From Oscillospiraceae bacterium (lineage in GTDB: Bacteria; Bacillota; Clostridia; UMGS1883): a DNA stretch of 9,987 bases. Under the pieces are notes generated by a model. That model was not told the DNA's origin. It did no database searches and saw only the letters and a list, made by a program, of their open reading frames with translations. Position 1 is the stretch's first letter. Every line of letters begins with the position of its first letter. Where the stretch lies: positions 1-9,987 of the forward strand of contig JAFLUQ010000084.1 in the NCBI GenBank assembly GCA_022508735.1. The letters run 5' to 3'. Below, in pieces: positions 1-8,107 of this stretch. The position numbers were made by a program, and so were the translations under genes.

Positions 1-3000
1 ATGTATGCCTACGGCCAGCCCCTTCTGGTGGACAGCGGCCGCTACAGCTACAGCAGCACGAACAAGATATATGACGAGCTCCGCTACGCTTCGGCTCACA
101 ACACCGTTGAAGCGGTTGGCACAAGCATGGCAGCTCACACCGCCAGCGCCGAGAAGTTCAGCGTATGGGCCGATAACGACCTGTTCAGCTTCGGCACCTC
201 CGGCCAGCACGGCTATCCCGGCACGACCCATACACGTAACGTGCTGTTCCTCAAGGGAAAGGCGACCGCCATTACTCTTGTGACCGACTACGTGCATGGT
301 AACACAAGCCGCACATATCGCCAGAACTGGCACTTCATGCCCTCCAATAATGCAAAGGCTGAGGGCAATACCATAACTACGGACTTCTATCAGAAGGCCA
401 ACGTTGACCTCTATAATGCAGACGGCGACGCAGCCGCTGCAATTCGTGACGGCTACTTCAGTGCAGACTACGGTCTGGTTGCAAAGAGCCAGTATGGCTC
501 CTTTGAAAAGACCGGCACCGACGTTAAGTTCAGCACTCTGATCATACCGCGCAAGGCCGGCAGAGAAAGCTATGGCTTCACTGTTGCCGACACAGCGAAG
601 GATATCAACAGCTCTGCTGTTTCTGTGACAGATGGCGGCGAGTACGACGGTATGGCGTTCTATGTGAAGAACACCGACGCTGCTGACGGCAGCTTCGGAG
701 AAAACACCACCGATGCCAAGATGGCCTTTAATCTGGACAATGCCATGTTTGGTCTTGTGAACGGCAGCAGCCTTAAGAGTGGCGATGTTGAGCTCATCGC
801 TTCTGAGGAGGAGCTTCCATCCATCGGTGTTGTAAACATTTCCAATGAGTATAGAATAAGCGGTGAGAACCTTTTGCCCAGCAATGATCCCAATACGGCA
901 ATTAAGCTCTATGCACCCGAGAATGGCGAGCTGAAGGTCACACTTAACGGAGAAGAGATCGACGACTACACCAGAGAAGGCGACTATATCTACGCTGTAG
1001 GTATCGGCACCGTGACAAGAATTGAGACCGTCGGCGAGATTGTTGCTGATAAAGACGGCTTTGCAGTTTCAGCGCTTTCCGGCAGTGAAACTGATCTAAA
1101 TGAAGGCAAGGCAAACAGAGACTTCATTCAGGCTTCTTACGCATGGAGAAACCGTAATGCCTATGCGGCCTTTGATTTGAGCGACTATGTTGATAAGGAC
1201 TTCAACAAGGCTGTTATCAAAATGACCGTGACTGAAGCGGCCAGCGGCGGAAAGATAGACTTTTACTGGCTGGACTATGGCACATGGAACAGAGATGATC
1301 TTGCGTTTGTGCTCGATTCTTCCAAGATGCCTACGCATACGGCCAATAATGCAAAGGGCTTCACAGGCTTCGCATATCGCTTTGACGGCGATGTAAGCGG
1401 ACTTGGCGTAGGAAATGTATTTGAGGTTGACTTTACCAAATCTCTTAAAGAATACCTTGAAAATGGCGGCAATCCCAAATTTACTTTTGCTATTCTTGCA
1501 GAAGCAGGCAGCACAAAGTTTGCTTCCATAAATAACGGCACATATGCCGGCCCCACTATCGTTCTTACAAACGAAGTGACTGAGGGTGAGGTTGAGGAAA
1601 CTAAAGTAATCATTGACTATATTGACGAGGACGGAAATGTTCTTAAGCCCTCTGAGTCTGTAACCAGCGGTCTCACAGTGGGTAATTTCTTCAGCTATCC
1701 CGATGCTCCCGAGATGCTTGAAGTACGCGGCAAGGTTTATGCCCTTGACACAAAGGCATCCACACTCGGAACAATGATCAAGAAGGGCGAAAACAAGCTG
1801 ACAGCGGTTTACACTACAGCTGCTGAGGTCACTGTTGAGTTTGTTTCTGGCGGTGAAAAGGTGGCCGACGGCGAGACAAAGTATGTGATCCCCGGTTCGA
1901 CCTACACTTATGCGCCCGATATGCTTTATATCTTTGACGGCAACGCCTATCTGTCTGACACCGAGAGATCCACTCTCAGAGTTAAGGCCGGTAAGGACAC
2001 AGAAAATGTGATCACGGTTGCCCTTATTCCCGCAACTATCAGCGAAAATAGAATTACCAACGGCGACTTTGCTGACGGCACCACCGATTGGACTGACGCG
2101 GCCACAGGCGCTCAGTACGACGGAACGCTTTCCGGAAATTACGCCCATGGCGACAGTCAGGCCCTGACAAACAAAGCGAGCGCGGGCGGCAGCGCAGCCA
2201 GCACAGTAAGACGCTTTGTACCAGTGACGGCAGGCAAGACCTACTATCTGTCATTCTACACCTATAACACAGGCGCGGCTCTCGGAAACGGAAACAACGG
2301 CCTTATGAGCGCATTTGTTCCCGTTACCGGTAAAAACTTTGGCAGCTTCAACGGAATCACCTTCAAGGATTACGTTGAATATGGCGGACAGAACTCCTGG
2401 AGCCCTGAGTCTCAGTCAGAGGTTAAGCGCGACAGAATGGATATGCCCTATGACAGCGGCATGAATCACAAGGAATATCTGATCACTGTTCCCGAGGGCG
2501 CTGATAATATTATGATCAGCATGTTCGCATGGACAGAACCCGGAAGACTCTACTTCTCTGATTTTGAGCTGTTTGAGATAGAGACAGAATTAGTAACAGT
2601 CAATGTACCCGTTCAGTACGTGAACGAGGCGGGCGAGGAGATACTTCCTGCCAAGAGCTTCAGCGCCAGAGTCGGCGACACCTATGACGCGACCGGCTAT
2701 GTGATCAACGGCCCCATCTACGGCAACAAGAAGATCCGCACCTTCGATGCGGCGGCTACAGGCGAGCTTACCGGTACAGTTAAGGAAGACACAGTTATTA
2801 AGCTCGTATACTCCGAAGAGGACTACGACGGTATCATTCTCGACCTGAGCTTCGACGACGAGGAAACCGGCTTTGCCGGCGGCCTCGGTAAGGCAAAGTC
2901 TGCCGGTGCAAATGTATTGGCAGAGGGTATCAAGGGCAAGGCTCTGTCACTCGATGGTACAGGCGCTAACTGGCTGAGTGCAGTTATGGCCGAGGACGGC

Positions 3001-4161
3001 AGCCCGCTCCTCAGCAATATGGAGGAGATCACCATAAGCTTCTATACCAAGAAGCCGAGCGGAACAGGTAACAATAACTGGGCATTCTTTGCGGCGCCGA
3101 ACTCAAGCGCTCAGTCTTATCAGAACGAGCACTATCTCGGTGCAGCGGACAGAGGCGCTAACGTTGAGATCGAACGCTACAATAACAGCGGCGCCCGTCC
3201 CGGCAACAATATTTATGTTGACGGCTTGACGGCTGACGTATGGAGACTTGTGACAGTTGTTGTAAGGAACAACGGCACAGATCTCTACCTTGACGGAAAG
3301 CTTGTACAGTCTAAGGAAAGCGCATATAAGCTTACCGATATTCTCGGTCAGAACTCTGTATTCCAGATCGGTAAGGCCAACTGGGACAGCGGAGAGTATT
3401 ACAACGGCCTGATTGACGAGTTCAAGATATACGACCGTGCGCTTACAGCTGAGGAGATCAATGCCCTTGCAGGCGGCGCTCCCGAGGTAAGCCTTGGTTG
3501 GAATGGCGAGGACTTTACCATTGATTTCCTGTTTGGCGGCGATATGGTCAAGGTTTATAAATATGGTGTTGATGAGCCTTTTGCAGCTGAAATTGCTGAT
3601 GGCAAGGAAGGCGCGTCCTTCTATACAAAGGACACCAACGCTCAGTATCAAGCCAAGGGCGTGATTGACGGCGTTGAGACAGAAGCTACAGCGGTTGTCA
3701 GCGTATACAGCCTTGTTGCTGACGCTATCGTAAGCTTCACAAAGGCTAACCCTGAAACCAAGATCACAGCCGACCAGCTTGAGAAGGCCATAGAGGTTCT
3801 GAATAACGGCGGTATCTATGTGATCAAGGCCGAGAATGGCAGCAAGTCCCTCACTGCTGAGGCGGCTAAGCTTATGGACCTCGATGCGAGCACCGGAACC
3901 ATCACCATAAAGGATGAGATATTCAAGGCCGGACTTAAGTTTGAGAGCGTAAAGGGCTATGCTTCCAGTGACGACAAAAATGTTAAGACAGAAGGCATCA
4001 AGGTAGGCGAAGACGGCAAGAGCGTAACTATTGAAGCAATAATCACTATGGAAGAAGCTGTCATATACCTTGAAGACGTTGAGTTCGTGCTTGAAATCGA
4101 CGTTGAATCCACTGCTGACGAAACTGTTTCCGGCGAGCTTGACTTCATCGAAGAAGTATAA
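1..4161 (+). CDS. Heparinase II/III-like polysaccharide lyase, multidomain, 5'-truncated by the window
   Basis: This is the C-terminal 1386 residues of a large, probably extracellular polysaccharide lyase. The first ~250 residues resemble the beta-sheet domain of heparinase II/III-family lyases: it opens with YAYGQPLLVDSG and has the characteristic AHNTV motif at residues 32-36. In this family the alpha-helical toroid with most catalytic residues precedes this point, so the ATG at base 1 is an internal Met, not the start. After it come a DNRLRE-like beta domain (~350-529), MucBP-like segments (~533-610 and ~861-939, VIIDYIDEDGNVL and VQYVNEAGEEIL), a related segment (~610-678), a CBM_4_9-like module starting NGDFADGTTDW (~687-860), a LamG/concanavalin-like domain (~941-1157, ending in GLIDEFKIYDRALTAEEINAL) and an unrecognised C-terminal region (~1158-1386). 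No LPXTG, SLH or dockerin motif is seen at the C terminus, so surface attachment, if any, must be through the modules or the missing N terminus. The substrate (heparinoid, alginate, other uronate glycan) cannot be told from this part. Confidence 0.82.
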   Translation: MYAYGQPLLVDSGRYSYSSTNKIYDELRYASAHNTVEAVGTSMAAHTASAEKFSVWADNDLFSFGTSGQHGYPGTTHTRNVLFLKGKATAITLVTDYVHGNTSRTYRQNWHFMPSNNAKAEGNTITTDFYQKANVDLYNADGDAAAAIRDGYFSADYGLVAKSQYGSFEKTGTDVKFSTLIIPRKAGRESYGFTVADTAKDINSSAVSVTDGGEYDGMAFYVKNTDAADGSFGENTTDAKMAFNLDNAMFGLVNGSSLKSGDVELIASEEELPSIGVVNISNEYRISGENLLPSNDPNTAIKLYAPENGELKVTLNGEEIDDYTREGDYIYAVGIGTVTRIETVGEIVADKDGFAVSALSGSETDLNEGKANRDFIQASYAWRNRNAYAAFDLSDYVDKDFNKAVIKMTVTEAASGGKIDFYWLDYGTWNRDDLAFVLDSSKMPTHTANNAKGFTGFAYRFDGDVSGLGVGNVFEVDFTKSLKEYLENGGNPKFTFAILAEAGSTKFASINNGTYAGPTIVLTNEVTEGEVEETKVIIDYIDEDGNVLKPSESVTSGLTVGNFFSYPDAPEMLEVRGKVYALDTKASTLGTMIKKGENKLTAVYTTAAEVTVEFVSGGEKVADGETKYVIPGSTYTYAPDMLYIFDGNAYLSDTERSTLRVKAGKDTENVITVALIPATISENRITNGDFADGTTDWTDAATGAQYDGTLSGNYAHGDSQALTNKASAGGSAASTVRRFVPVTAGKTYYLSFYTYNTGAALGNGNNGLMSAFVPVTGKNFGSFNGITFKDYVEYGGQNSWSPESQSEVKRDRMDMPYDSGMNHKEYLITVPEGADNIMISMFAWTEPGRLYFSDFELFEIETELVTVNVPVQYVNEAGEEILPAKSFSARVGDTYDATGYVINGPIYGNKKIRTFDAAATGELTGTVKEDTVIKLVYSEEDYDGIILDLSFDDEETGFAGGLGKAKSAGANVLAEGIKGKALSLDGTGANWLSAVMAEDGSPLLSNMEEITISFYTKKPSGTGNNNWAFFAAPNSSAQSYQNEHYLGAADRGANVEIERYNNSGARPGNNIYVDGLTADVWRLVTVVVRNNGTDLYLDGKLVQSKESAYKLTDILGQNSVFQIGKANWDSGEYYNGLIDEFKIYDRALTAEEINALAGGAPEVSLGWNGEDFTIDFLFGGDMVKVYKYGVDEPFAAEIADGKEGASFYTKDTNAQYQAKGVIDGVETEATAVVSVYSLVADAIVSFTKANPETKITADQLEKAIEVLNNGGIYVIKAENGSKSLTAEAAKLMDLDASTGTITIKDEIFKAGLKFESVKGYASSDDKNVKTEGIKVGEDGKSVTIEAIITMEEAVIYLEDVEFVLEIDVESTADETVSGELDFIEEV

Positions 4162-4181
4162 GATCCTGTAAATAATTTAAG

Positions 4182-4242
4182 CATGGGGCCGGGAAACCGG
4201 CCCTATGTATTTCAAAGGGGAACCCAAGCGGTTCCCCTTTGA
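4182..4242 (+). terminator. Double hairpin after the lyase gene, probable terminator
   Basis: Two strong hairpins lie 20 bases after the lyase stop codon. The first has an 11-bp stem (4182-4192 with 4197-4207, one G-T wobble) closed by a GAAA tetraloop. The second has a 13-bp perfect stem (4212-4224 with 4230-4242) and a 5-base loop. Neither is followed by a long T run; only TATTTC follows the first. Termination is therefore inferred from stem strength and position, not from a classical U tract. Confidence 0.6.
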
Positions 4243-4256
4243 GACAACCCATCAGC

Positions 4257-4318
4257 ATCGCTCGCTTGCGCTTACGATAATTCATTTTGTCATGATAAAA
4301 TGAATTATCTACGGCGAT
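4257..4318. repeat. Imperfect inverted repeat of unknown role
   Basis: A 13-bp perfect inverted repeat, GATAATTCATTTT (4276-4288) and AAAATGAATTATC (4297-4309), surrounds an 8-base centre. It is nested in shorter outer arms ATCGC (4257-4261) and GCGAT (4314-4318). It lies between the terminator of the lyase gene and the next gene and does not encode anything recognisable. It could be a small non-autonomous palindromic element or a leader structure. Confidence 0.55.
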
Positions 4319-4324
4319 AGAGGT

Positions 4325-4357
4325 ATAAAATTTCAGGTACACGCCCTGAAATTTTAT
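4325..4357 (+). repeat. Inverted repeat in the leader of the GCS2-family gene
   Basis: Arms ATAAAATTTCAGG (4325-4337) and CCTGAAATTTTAT (4345-4357) form a perfect 13-bp stem with a 7-base loop, followed by GTATTTT. It ends 16 bases before the AGGAG ribosome binding site of the GCS2-family gene. It could be an attenuator or terminator-like hairpin, or part of the same palindromic cluster as 4257-4318. I found no convincing sigma-70 promoter between 4162 and 4384. Confidence 0.5.
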
Positions 4358-4384
4358 GTATTTTGTGTGTAAAGGAGAATTGCT

Positions 4385-5587
4385 TTGAACGCGAGGAGAA
4401 TAATTTACGACCGCTTTATGAAGCCCTTTGAGGGAAAGACTACCGGCAAAAATGTTGGTGTGGAGCTGGAATTTCCACTTATAAGCCTCGACGGCGGCGA
4501 GGTAGACCGCCCTTATGCCGCCGCCATAATGGATTGGTTGGGAGAAAAGGGGTGGACCTGCGTCCTCAGCGGCACCGGCGGTGAGCAGCTATTTATGGAA
4601 AACAGCTGTGGTGACTGCCTGAGCTTCGATAATTCTTATAATAATTTTGAGTTTTCGCTGAATTATTCCGACGACCTCTGTGAGCTTTCCGGACGATTTA
4701 ACGGGTATCTGGCTGAGGTGCAGGAGTATTTCCGCTCAGGTGGCATGGCCCTTGTGGGGTGCGGCACGAATCCTAATAAAAAGCGCATATCTCAGCTTCA
4801 TGTGCCATTTGCCACCTATGACATGGTCGACAAATTCCTTCACGAGGGAAAAGCCGAGCACGGCTACCCGGATTTTCCGGCCTATCTTTCCTCGGTGCAG
4901 ACCCATTTGGACGTAAGCCTCAATGAGCTTCCTGCAGCATACACTCTCTTTGCCCGGCTGGATTTTCTGCGGGCTATGCTGTTTGCCAATTCTCCAGACT
5001 GGGACGGGCAGGGCTATCGGCTTTACAGGGATTACCTCTGGGAAAAGAGCGCCTTCGGAAGCTGCCCGAATATCACCGGCAAGGTAGATGCCGAGTTCAA
5101 GTCCGTTGACGATATTGTGGACTACTTCCTGGAAAAAGGCATGTTTAACCGTATAAGAAACGGAGTCTACGAGACCTTTGCGCCCGTGGGAATAAAGGAA
5201 TACTTTGAAGATCCGGCCTATGGAGCTGAGGAACGGGACATTGAATGCTATCTGTCCTTCAAGTCAGTCGAGGCTACCTGCCGCGGTACGCTGGAGGTGC
5301 GCGGCGACTGCGCCCAGCCCTTCAACAGAGCTTTTGCACCGCCGGCCTTTAACCTCGGTATTCTGGCGGCAAGGGATAAGGCCGCAGAGAGAACAGAGGA
5401 GTTTTTCCGCGAAAACCAAATAATTAAACCTAATTCCGAGCTTCGTGACATAGTATGCCGCGGCGATGACGTTGAGAAAATTGCCCCAAAAGAACAGCTT
5501 GATAAATTCAAGGCTGATATGCTTTCCATTGCCCGCAGTGGCCTTGCGGCCCGTGGGAAGGGTGAGGAGCGGCTGCTGAATATGTAA
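4385..5587 (+). CDS. Glutamate-cysteine ligase family (GCS2-like) ATP-dependent carboxylate-amine ligase
   Basis: The 400-residue product resembles the GCS2 family, whose known members use ATP to join the gamma-carboxyl of glutamate to an amine such as cysteine. Visible signatures are the glutamate-rich metal/ATP strand GVELEF (residues 25-30, E27 and E29), the SVQTHLDVSL stretch (about 170-179), and CRGTLEVRGD (299-308) with R300 and R306, matching the conserved late substrate-binding region. Length fits the family. The start is TTG at 4385, supported by GGAG at 4374-4377 with a 7-base spacer; no better in-frame ATG is near. It stands alone: no glutathione synthetase (gshB) or fused ATP-grasp domain is next to it, so the product may be gamma-glutamylcysteine or another gamma-glutamyl amide. 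It is probably cytoplasmic (no signal peptide or membrane segment). Family call is fairly firm; the exact substrate is not shown. Confidence 0.8.
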   Translation: MNARRIIYDRFMKPFEGKTTGKNVGVELEFPLISLDGGEVDRPYAAAIMDWLGEKGWTCVLSGTGGEQLFMENSCGDCLSFDNSYNNFEFSLNYSDDLCELSGRFNGYLAEVQEYFRSGGMALVGCGTNPNKKRISQLHVPFATYDMVDKFLHEGKAEHGYPDFPAYLSSVQTHLDVSLNELPAAYTLFARLDFLRAMLFANSPDWDGQGYRLYRDYLWEKSAFGSCPNITGKVDAEFKSVDDIVDYFLEKGMFNRIRNGVYETFAPVGIKEYFEDPAYGAEERDIECYLSFKSVEATCRGTLEVRGDCAQPFNRAFAPPAFNLGILAARDKAAERTEEFFRENQIIKPNSELRDIVCRGDDVEKIAPKEQLDKFKADMLSIARSGLAARGKGEERLLNM

Positions 5588-5592
5588 AACAG

Positions 5593-5632
5593 ACAGGGTG
5601 TTTGCAAAATTTTGCATATACCCTGTTTTTTT
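5593..5632 (+). terminator. Intrinsic terminator of the GCS2-family gene
   Basis: ACAGGGT (5593-5599) pairs with ACCCTGT (5620-5626); inside it lies a second palindrome, TGCAAAATTTTGCA (5603-5616). Seven T residues follow at 5626-5632. It begins five bases after the stop codon, a classical rho-independent arrangement. Confidence 0.88.
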
Positions 5633-5633
5633 A

Positions 5634-5662
5634 TTGACAAATCCGGATAAATATGTTATAAT
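5634..5662 (+). promoter_or_regulatory. Consensus sigma-A promoter of marR-glgB
   Basis: A perfect -35 box TTGACA (5634-5639) and a perfect -10 box TATAAT (5657-5662) are separated by 17 bases. Transcription should start near 5669, about 42 bases before the regulator's ATG. The -35 box begins right after the T run of the preceding terminator. Such a strong promoter fits a repressed gene pair. Confidence 0.88.
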
Positions 5663-5663
5663 T

Positions 5664-5679
5664 AGTTTCAAATGAAACT
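5664..5679. promoter_or_regulatory. Palindromic operator, probable MarR self-regulation site
   Basis: AGTTTCA and TGAAACT form perfect 7-base arms around a 2-base centre, one base downstream of the -10 box and covering the expected transcription start. Size and symmetry match sites bound by MarR-family dimers. That the downstream MarR-like protein binds here and represses its own operon is inferred from family behaviour and position. Confidence 0.68.
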
Positions 5680-5710
5680 GTTTTAAAATAAACTATTCCG
5701 GAGGTGAACC

Positions 5711-6172
5711 ATGGAGATTTTTATCAAGGACGAGCACACCCGCAATATTGAATTTCTGTCGGACGCGTATGTATCGAAAAAACTGTATGAAAAATATTGC
5801 TATGAGGCGGACAAAAGCTACGGTCTTTCGATCTGCGAGGGTGAGGTGCTGTTACACATACATTTCCGGGGCGGCGAGAGTGCGGCTAAGGACATTGTGG
5901 AGAAAAAATGGATATCCAAATCTCAGGTGTCAAAGGCTGTGGAGCGGCTTGTGGGGCTGGGCTATATCGCCGAGGCCACCGACCCGAATGACCGCCGTGT
6001 GACCCGCCTGAGTCTGACGGAGGCCGCCGAGGCTCCTGTGCGGGAGCTGGAAAAGGCTACTCAGGACTTTATGGACAAACTGTTCGAGGGGCTTACCGAT
6101 GAGGAGATAGGTGAGGTAAACCGCCTGTTTCAGAAGATGACGGAAAATATAAGAGGAGAAAGACAGCAATGA
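5711..6172 (+). CDS. MarR-family winged-helix transcriptional regulator
   Basis: The 153-residue protein has the length and layout of MarR regulators, which bind palindromic DNA as dimers and release it on ligand or thiol change. The winged-helix core is clear: helix-turn-helix with the probable recognition helix KSQVSKAVERLVGLGYI (residues 70-86), then the beta-wing DPNDRRVTRLSLT (91-103) with the typical D-x-R-R signature. The N- and C-terminal helices (about 10-35 and 107-150) would make the dimer interface. Cys30 and Cys42 are present, but nothing shows that they sense oxidants. The ATG at 5711 is preceded by GGAGGTG at 5700-5705. Its stop overlaps the glgB start in ATGA, so the two are translationally coupled. 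A palindrome in its own promoter suggests autorepression. The ligand is unknown. Confidence 0.9.
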   Translation: MEIFIKDEHTRNIEFLSDAYVSKKLYEKYCYEADKSYGLSICEGEVLLHIHFRGGESAAKDIVEKKWISKSQVSKAVERLVGLGYIAEATDPNDRRVTRLSLTEAAEAPVRELEKATQDFMDKLFEGLTDEEIGEVNRLFQKMTENIRGERQQ

Positions 6173-7989
6173 ACGAGCATGAATTTTTTATGGGGCGAGA
6201 GTTCTTCGCCCACGAATATTTTGGCGCACACATAGACGGCGACTGCGTAATTTTCCGCATATTCGCTCCCGGTGTGCGCGGAGTGGCTCTTATGGGGGAC
6301 TTTAACGACTGGCATACGGAGCCGATGAACCTCATAAGCGCCGGAAGTATATACGAGCTGCGGCGGCCTGCCAAGGCTGGGCAGTTATATAAGTACCGCA
6401 TATATTTACGTGATGGCAGCGAGAGAGATCACTGTGACCCCTATGCCTTTGGCGGTGAGCTTCGCCCCGGCTGGGCCAGCCGTATAGCTGATATGAGCCA
6501 CGATTGGCGGGACGGGGAGTTTATGGCCTCCCGCGACAAGAGATATGATAAACCGATGAATATTTACGAGGTGCATCTCGGCTCGTGGCTGCGTAAGCCG
6601 GAAGCCGAGAACGTGGAGGACGGCTGGTACAGCTACGGCGAGATTGCGCCGAAGCTGGCGGAATATGCAAAGGATATGGGCTATACACACATTGAGGTGC
6701 TGCCTTTGGGTGAGCACCCCTTTGACGGCAGCTGGGGTTATCAGATGACCGGCTATTTTTGCCCAACGCCGCGATGGGGCACGGCGGCGGAGCTAAAAGA
6801 ATTTGTTGACGTTATGCACGAAAACGGTATCGGCGTTATAACAGACTTCGTGCCGGTGCATTTTGCGGCAAATGACTATGCTCTGGCGGAGCTTGACGGT
6901 GCAGGGGTCTATGAGTACCCCAACGATGGAGCCGGAAAGAGCGAATGGGGCACCCGGAATTTCAACTTTTTCCGTGGTGAGGTGCGCAGCTTTATCCAGT
7001 CCGCCGCCAACTACTGGCTCAGCGAATACCACTTTGACGGCATACGCATGGACGCTATCTCTAACTGCATCTACTGGCAGGGGAACAGCGGGCGAGGCGT
7101 GAATGAGGGCGCCGTAAATTTCGTACGCAATATGAATAAGGGGCTGCACGGGCTGCATCCCGGCGCTATACTTATCGCCGAGGACAGCAGCAACTATCTC
7201 AAGGTCACTGCTCCTGTGGAATACGACGGCCTCGGCTTCGACTACAAGTGGGATATGGGCTGGATGAACGACACGCTCGACTTCTTCCGCCTCGACCCTC
7301 TGCTGCGCGGAGGCAGCTACCACAAGCTGAGCTTCTCCATGATGTATTTTTATAATGAGCTTTACCTGCTGCCCTTCAGCCACGACGAGGTCGTGCATGG
7401 CAAGGCCACTATCATGCAGAAGATGTGGGGCGATTATGAACTGAAATTCCCCCAGTGCCGCGCGCTGTATGCCTATATGTACACCCACCCGGGCAAAAAG
7501 CTGAATTTCATGGGCAACGAGATAGGGCAGCTCCGGGAGTGGGACGAGGAGAAGGAGCCTGATTATTTCCTGCTCAAATATCCGAACCACGATTCGTTCA
7601 AGCACTATGTACGTGATCTTAATAAGCTGTATCTTTCTGAGCCTGCCCTCCACGAGGGAGAGTACAATTCCTCCTGCTTCCGCTGGCTGGTAGTAGACGA
7701 CCCGATGGGCGTGGTATACGCCTATGAACGCAGTGCGGGGGAGGAGCGTATAGTTACAGTGCTGAATCTCTCCGGCAATGAGCATAAGGATTATCAGATC
7801 GGCATAGATAACGCCGAGACCCTGCTGCCGCTGATAAATTCCGACTGGGAGCCCTACAGCGGCAAAACTCCAGAGAACAGAAGTCCTGTGGAGGTCGATC
7901 CCGGTGAATTCAAGGGCTTTAACGGTTCGTTCACTCTGCCTTCACTGCCGCCTCTCAGCGCGGTAATATTTAAGGTTTTGGAAAAGTAA
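6169..7989 (+). CDS. glgB: 1,4-alpha-glucan (glycogen) branching enzyme, GH13
   Basis: The product (606 residues) cuts alpha-1,4-glucan chains and rejoins the piece through an alpha-1,6 bond, making branches in glycogen in the cytoplasm. An N-terminal CBM48 domain (about 15-100, with VALMGDFNDWH) precedes the GH13 barrel (about 120-480). The catalytic triad is visible: nucleophile D295 in FDGIRMDAIS, acid/base E338 in LIAEDSS, and transition-state stabiliser D406 in SHDEVVHGK. Branching-enzyme features include GSWGYQMTGYF, WGTRNFNF and FMGNEIGQLREW; a beta-sandwich C domain ends at residue 606. It is shorter than the 630-730 residue enzymes and carries only one CBM48. The start ATG (6169) overlaps the regulator's stop, with AGAGGAGAA at 6152-6160 as ribosome binding site. 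No other glycogen gene (glgA, glgC, glgP) is in the window. No classical terminator follows, so reading into the tRNA-Glu region is possible. Confidence 0.93.
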   Translation: MNEHEFFMGREFFAHEYFGAHIDGDCVIFRIFAPGVRGVALMGDFNDWHTEPMNLISAGSIYELRRPAKAGQLYKYRIYLRDGSERDHCDPYAFGGELRPGWASRIADMSHDWRDGEFMASRDKRYDKPMNIYEVHLGSWLRKPEAENVEDGWYSYGEIAPKLAEYAKDMGYTHIEVLPLGEHPFDGSWGYQMTGYFCPTPRWGTAAELKEFVDVMHENGIGVITDFVPVHFAANDYALAELDGAGVYEYPNDGAGKSEWGTRNFNFFRGEVRSFIQSAANYWLSEYHFDGIRMDAISNCIYWQGNSGRGVNEGAVNFVRNMNKGLHGLHPGAILIAEDSSNYLKVTAPVEYDGLGFDYKWDMGWMNDTLDFFRLDPLLRGGSYHKLSFSMMYFYNELYLLPFSHDEVVHGKATIMQKMWGDYELKFPQCRALYAYMYTHPGKKLNFMGNEIGQLREWDEEKEPDYFLLKYPNHDSFKHYVRDLNKLYLSEPALHEGEYNSSCFRWLVVDDPMGVVYAYERSAGEERIVTVLNLSGNEHKDYQIGIDNAETLLPLINSDWEPYSGKTPENRSPVEVDPGEFKGFNGSFTLPSLPPLSAVIFKVLEK

Positions 7990-7992
7990 AAC

Positions 7993-8107
7993 TTTTTTTC
8001 AAAAAACTATTGACTTTGCCCTTCAAATGCAGAGCATTTGAAGGGCAGAAAGTATATGCGTTAAAAAAGTGGCAAGGGGTATAAATTTTTTTCAAAAAAC
8101 TATTGAC
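7993..8107. repeat. 22-bp direct repeat flanking a palindrome, upstream of tRNA-Glu
   Basis: An exact 22-bp A/T-rich sequence ending in CTATTGAC occurs at 7993-8014 and again at 8086-8107 (period 93). Each copy is seven T, one C, six A, then the -35 half of a promoter. Directly after the first copy sits a perfect 13-bp inverted repeat, GCCCTTCAAATGC (8018-8030) and GCATTTGAAGGGC (8034-8046), loop AGA. Only the second copy has a usable -10 box. A related arrangement occurs before tRNA-Thr (9612-9749). Confidence 0.85.

Noticed and set aside
1..3. ATG at base 1 as the true start of the lyase
   Set aside because: The protein begins in the middle of a conserved heparinase II/III domain with no signal peptide and no upstream ribosome binding site visible; the gene is cut by the window.
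1096..2148. 350-codon open frame on the minus strand
   Set aside because: It lies opposite the lyase gene, has no recognisable domain or ribosome binding site, and the + strand frame encodes clear modules.
6793..7785. 330-codon open frame on the minus strand
   Set aside because: It is antisense to the catalytic core of GlgB and its translation shows no family features.
8018..8046. Hairpin after glgB as an intrinsic terminator
   Set aside because: The 13-bp stem is strong, but no T run follows and the same palindrome recurs in a promoter context before tRNA-Thr.
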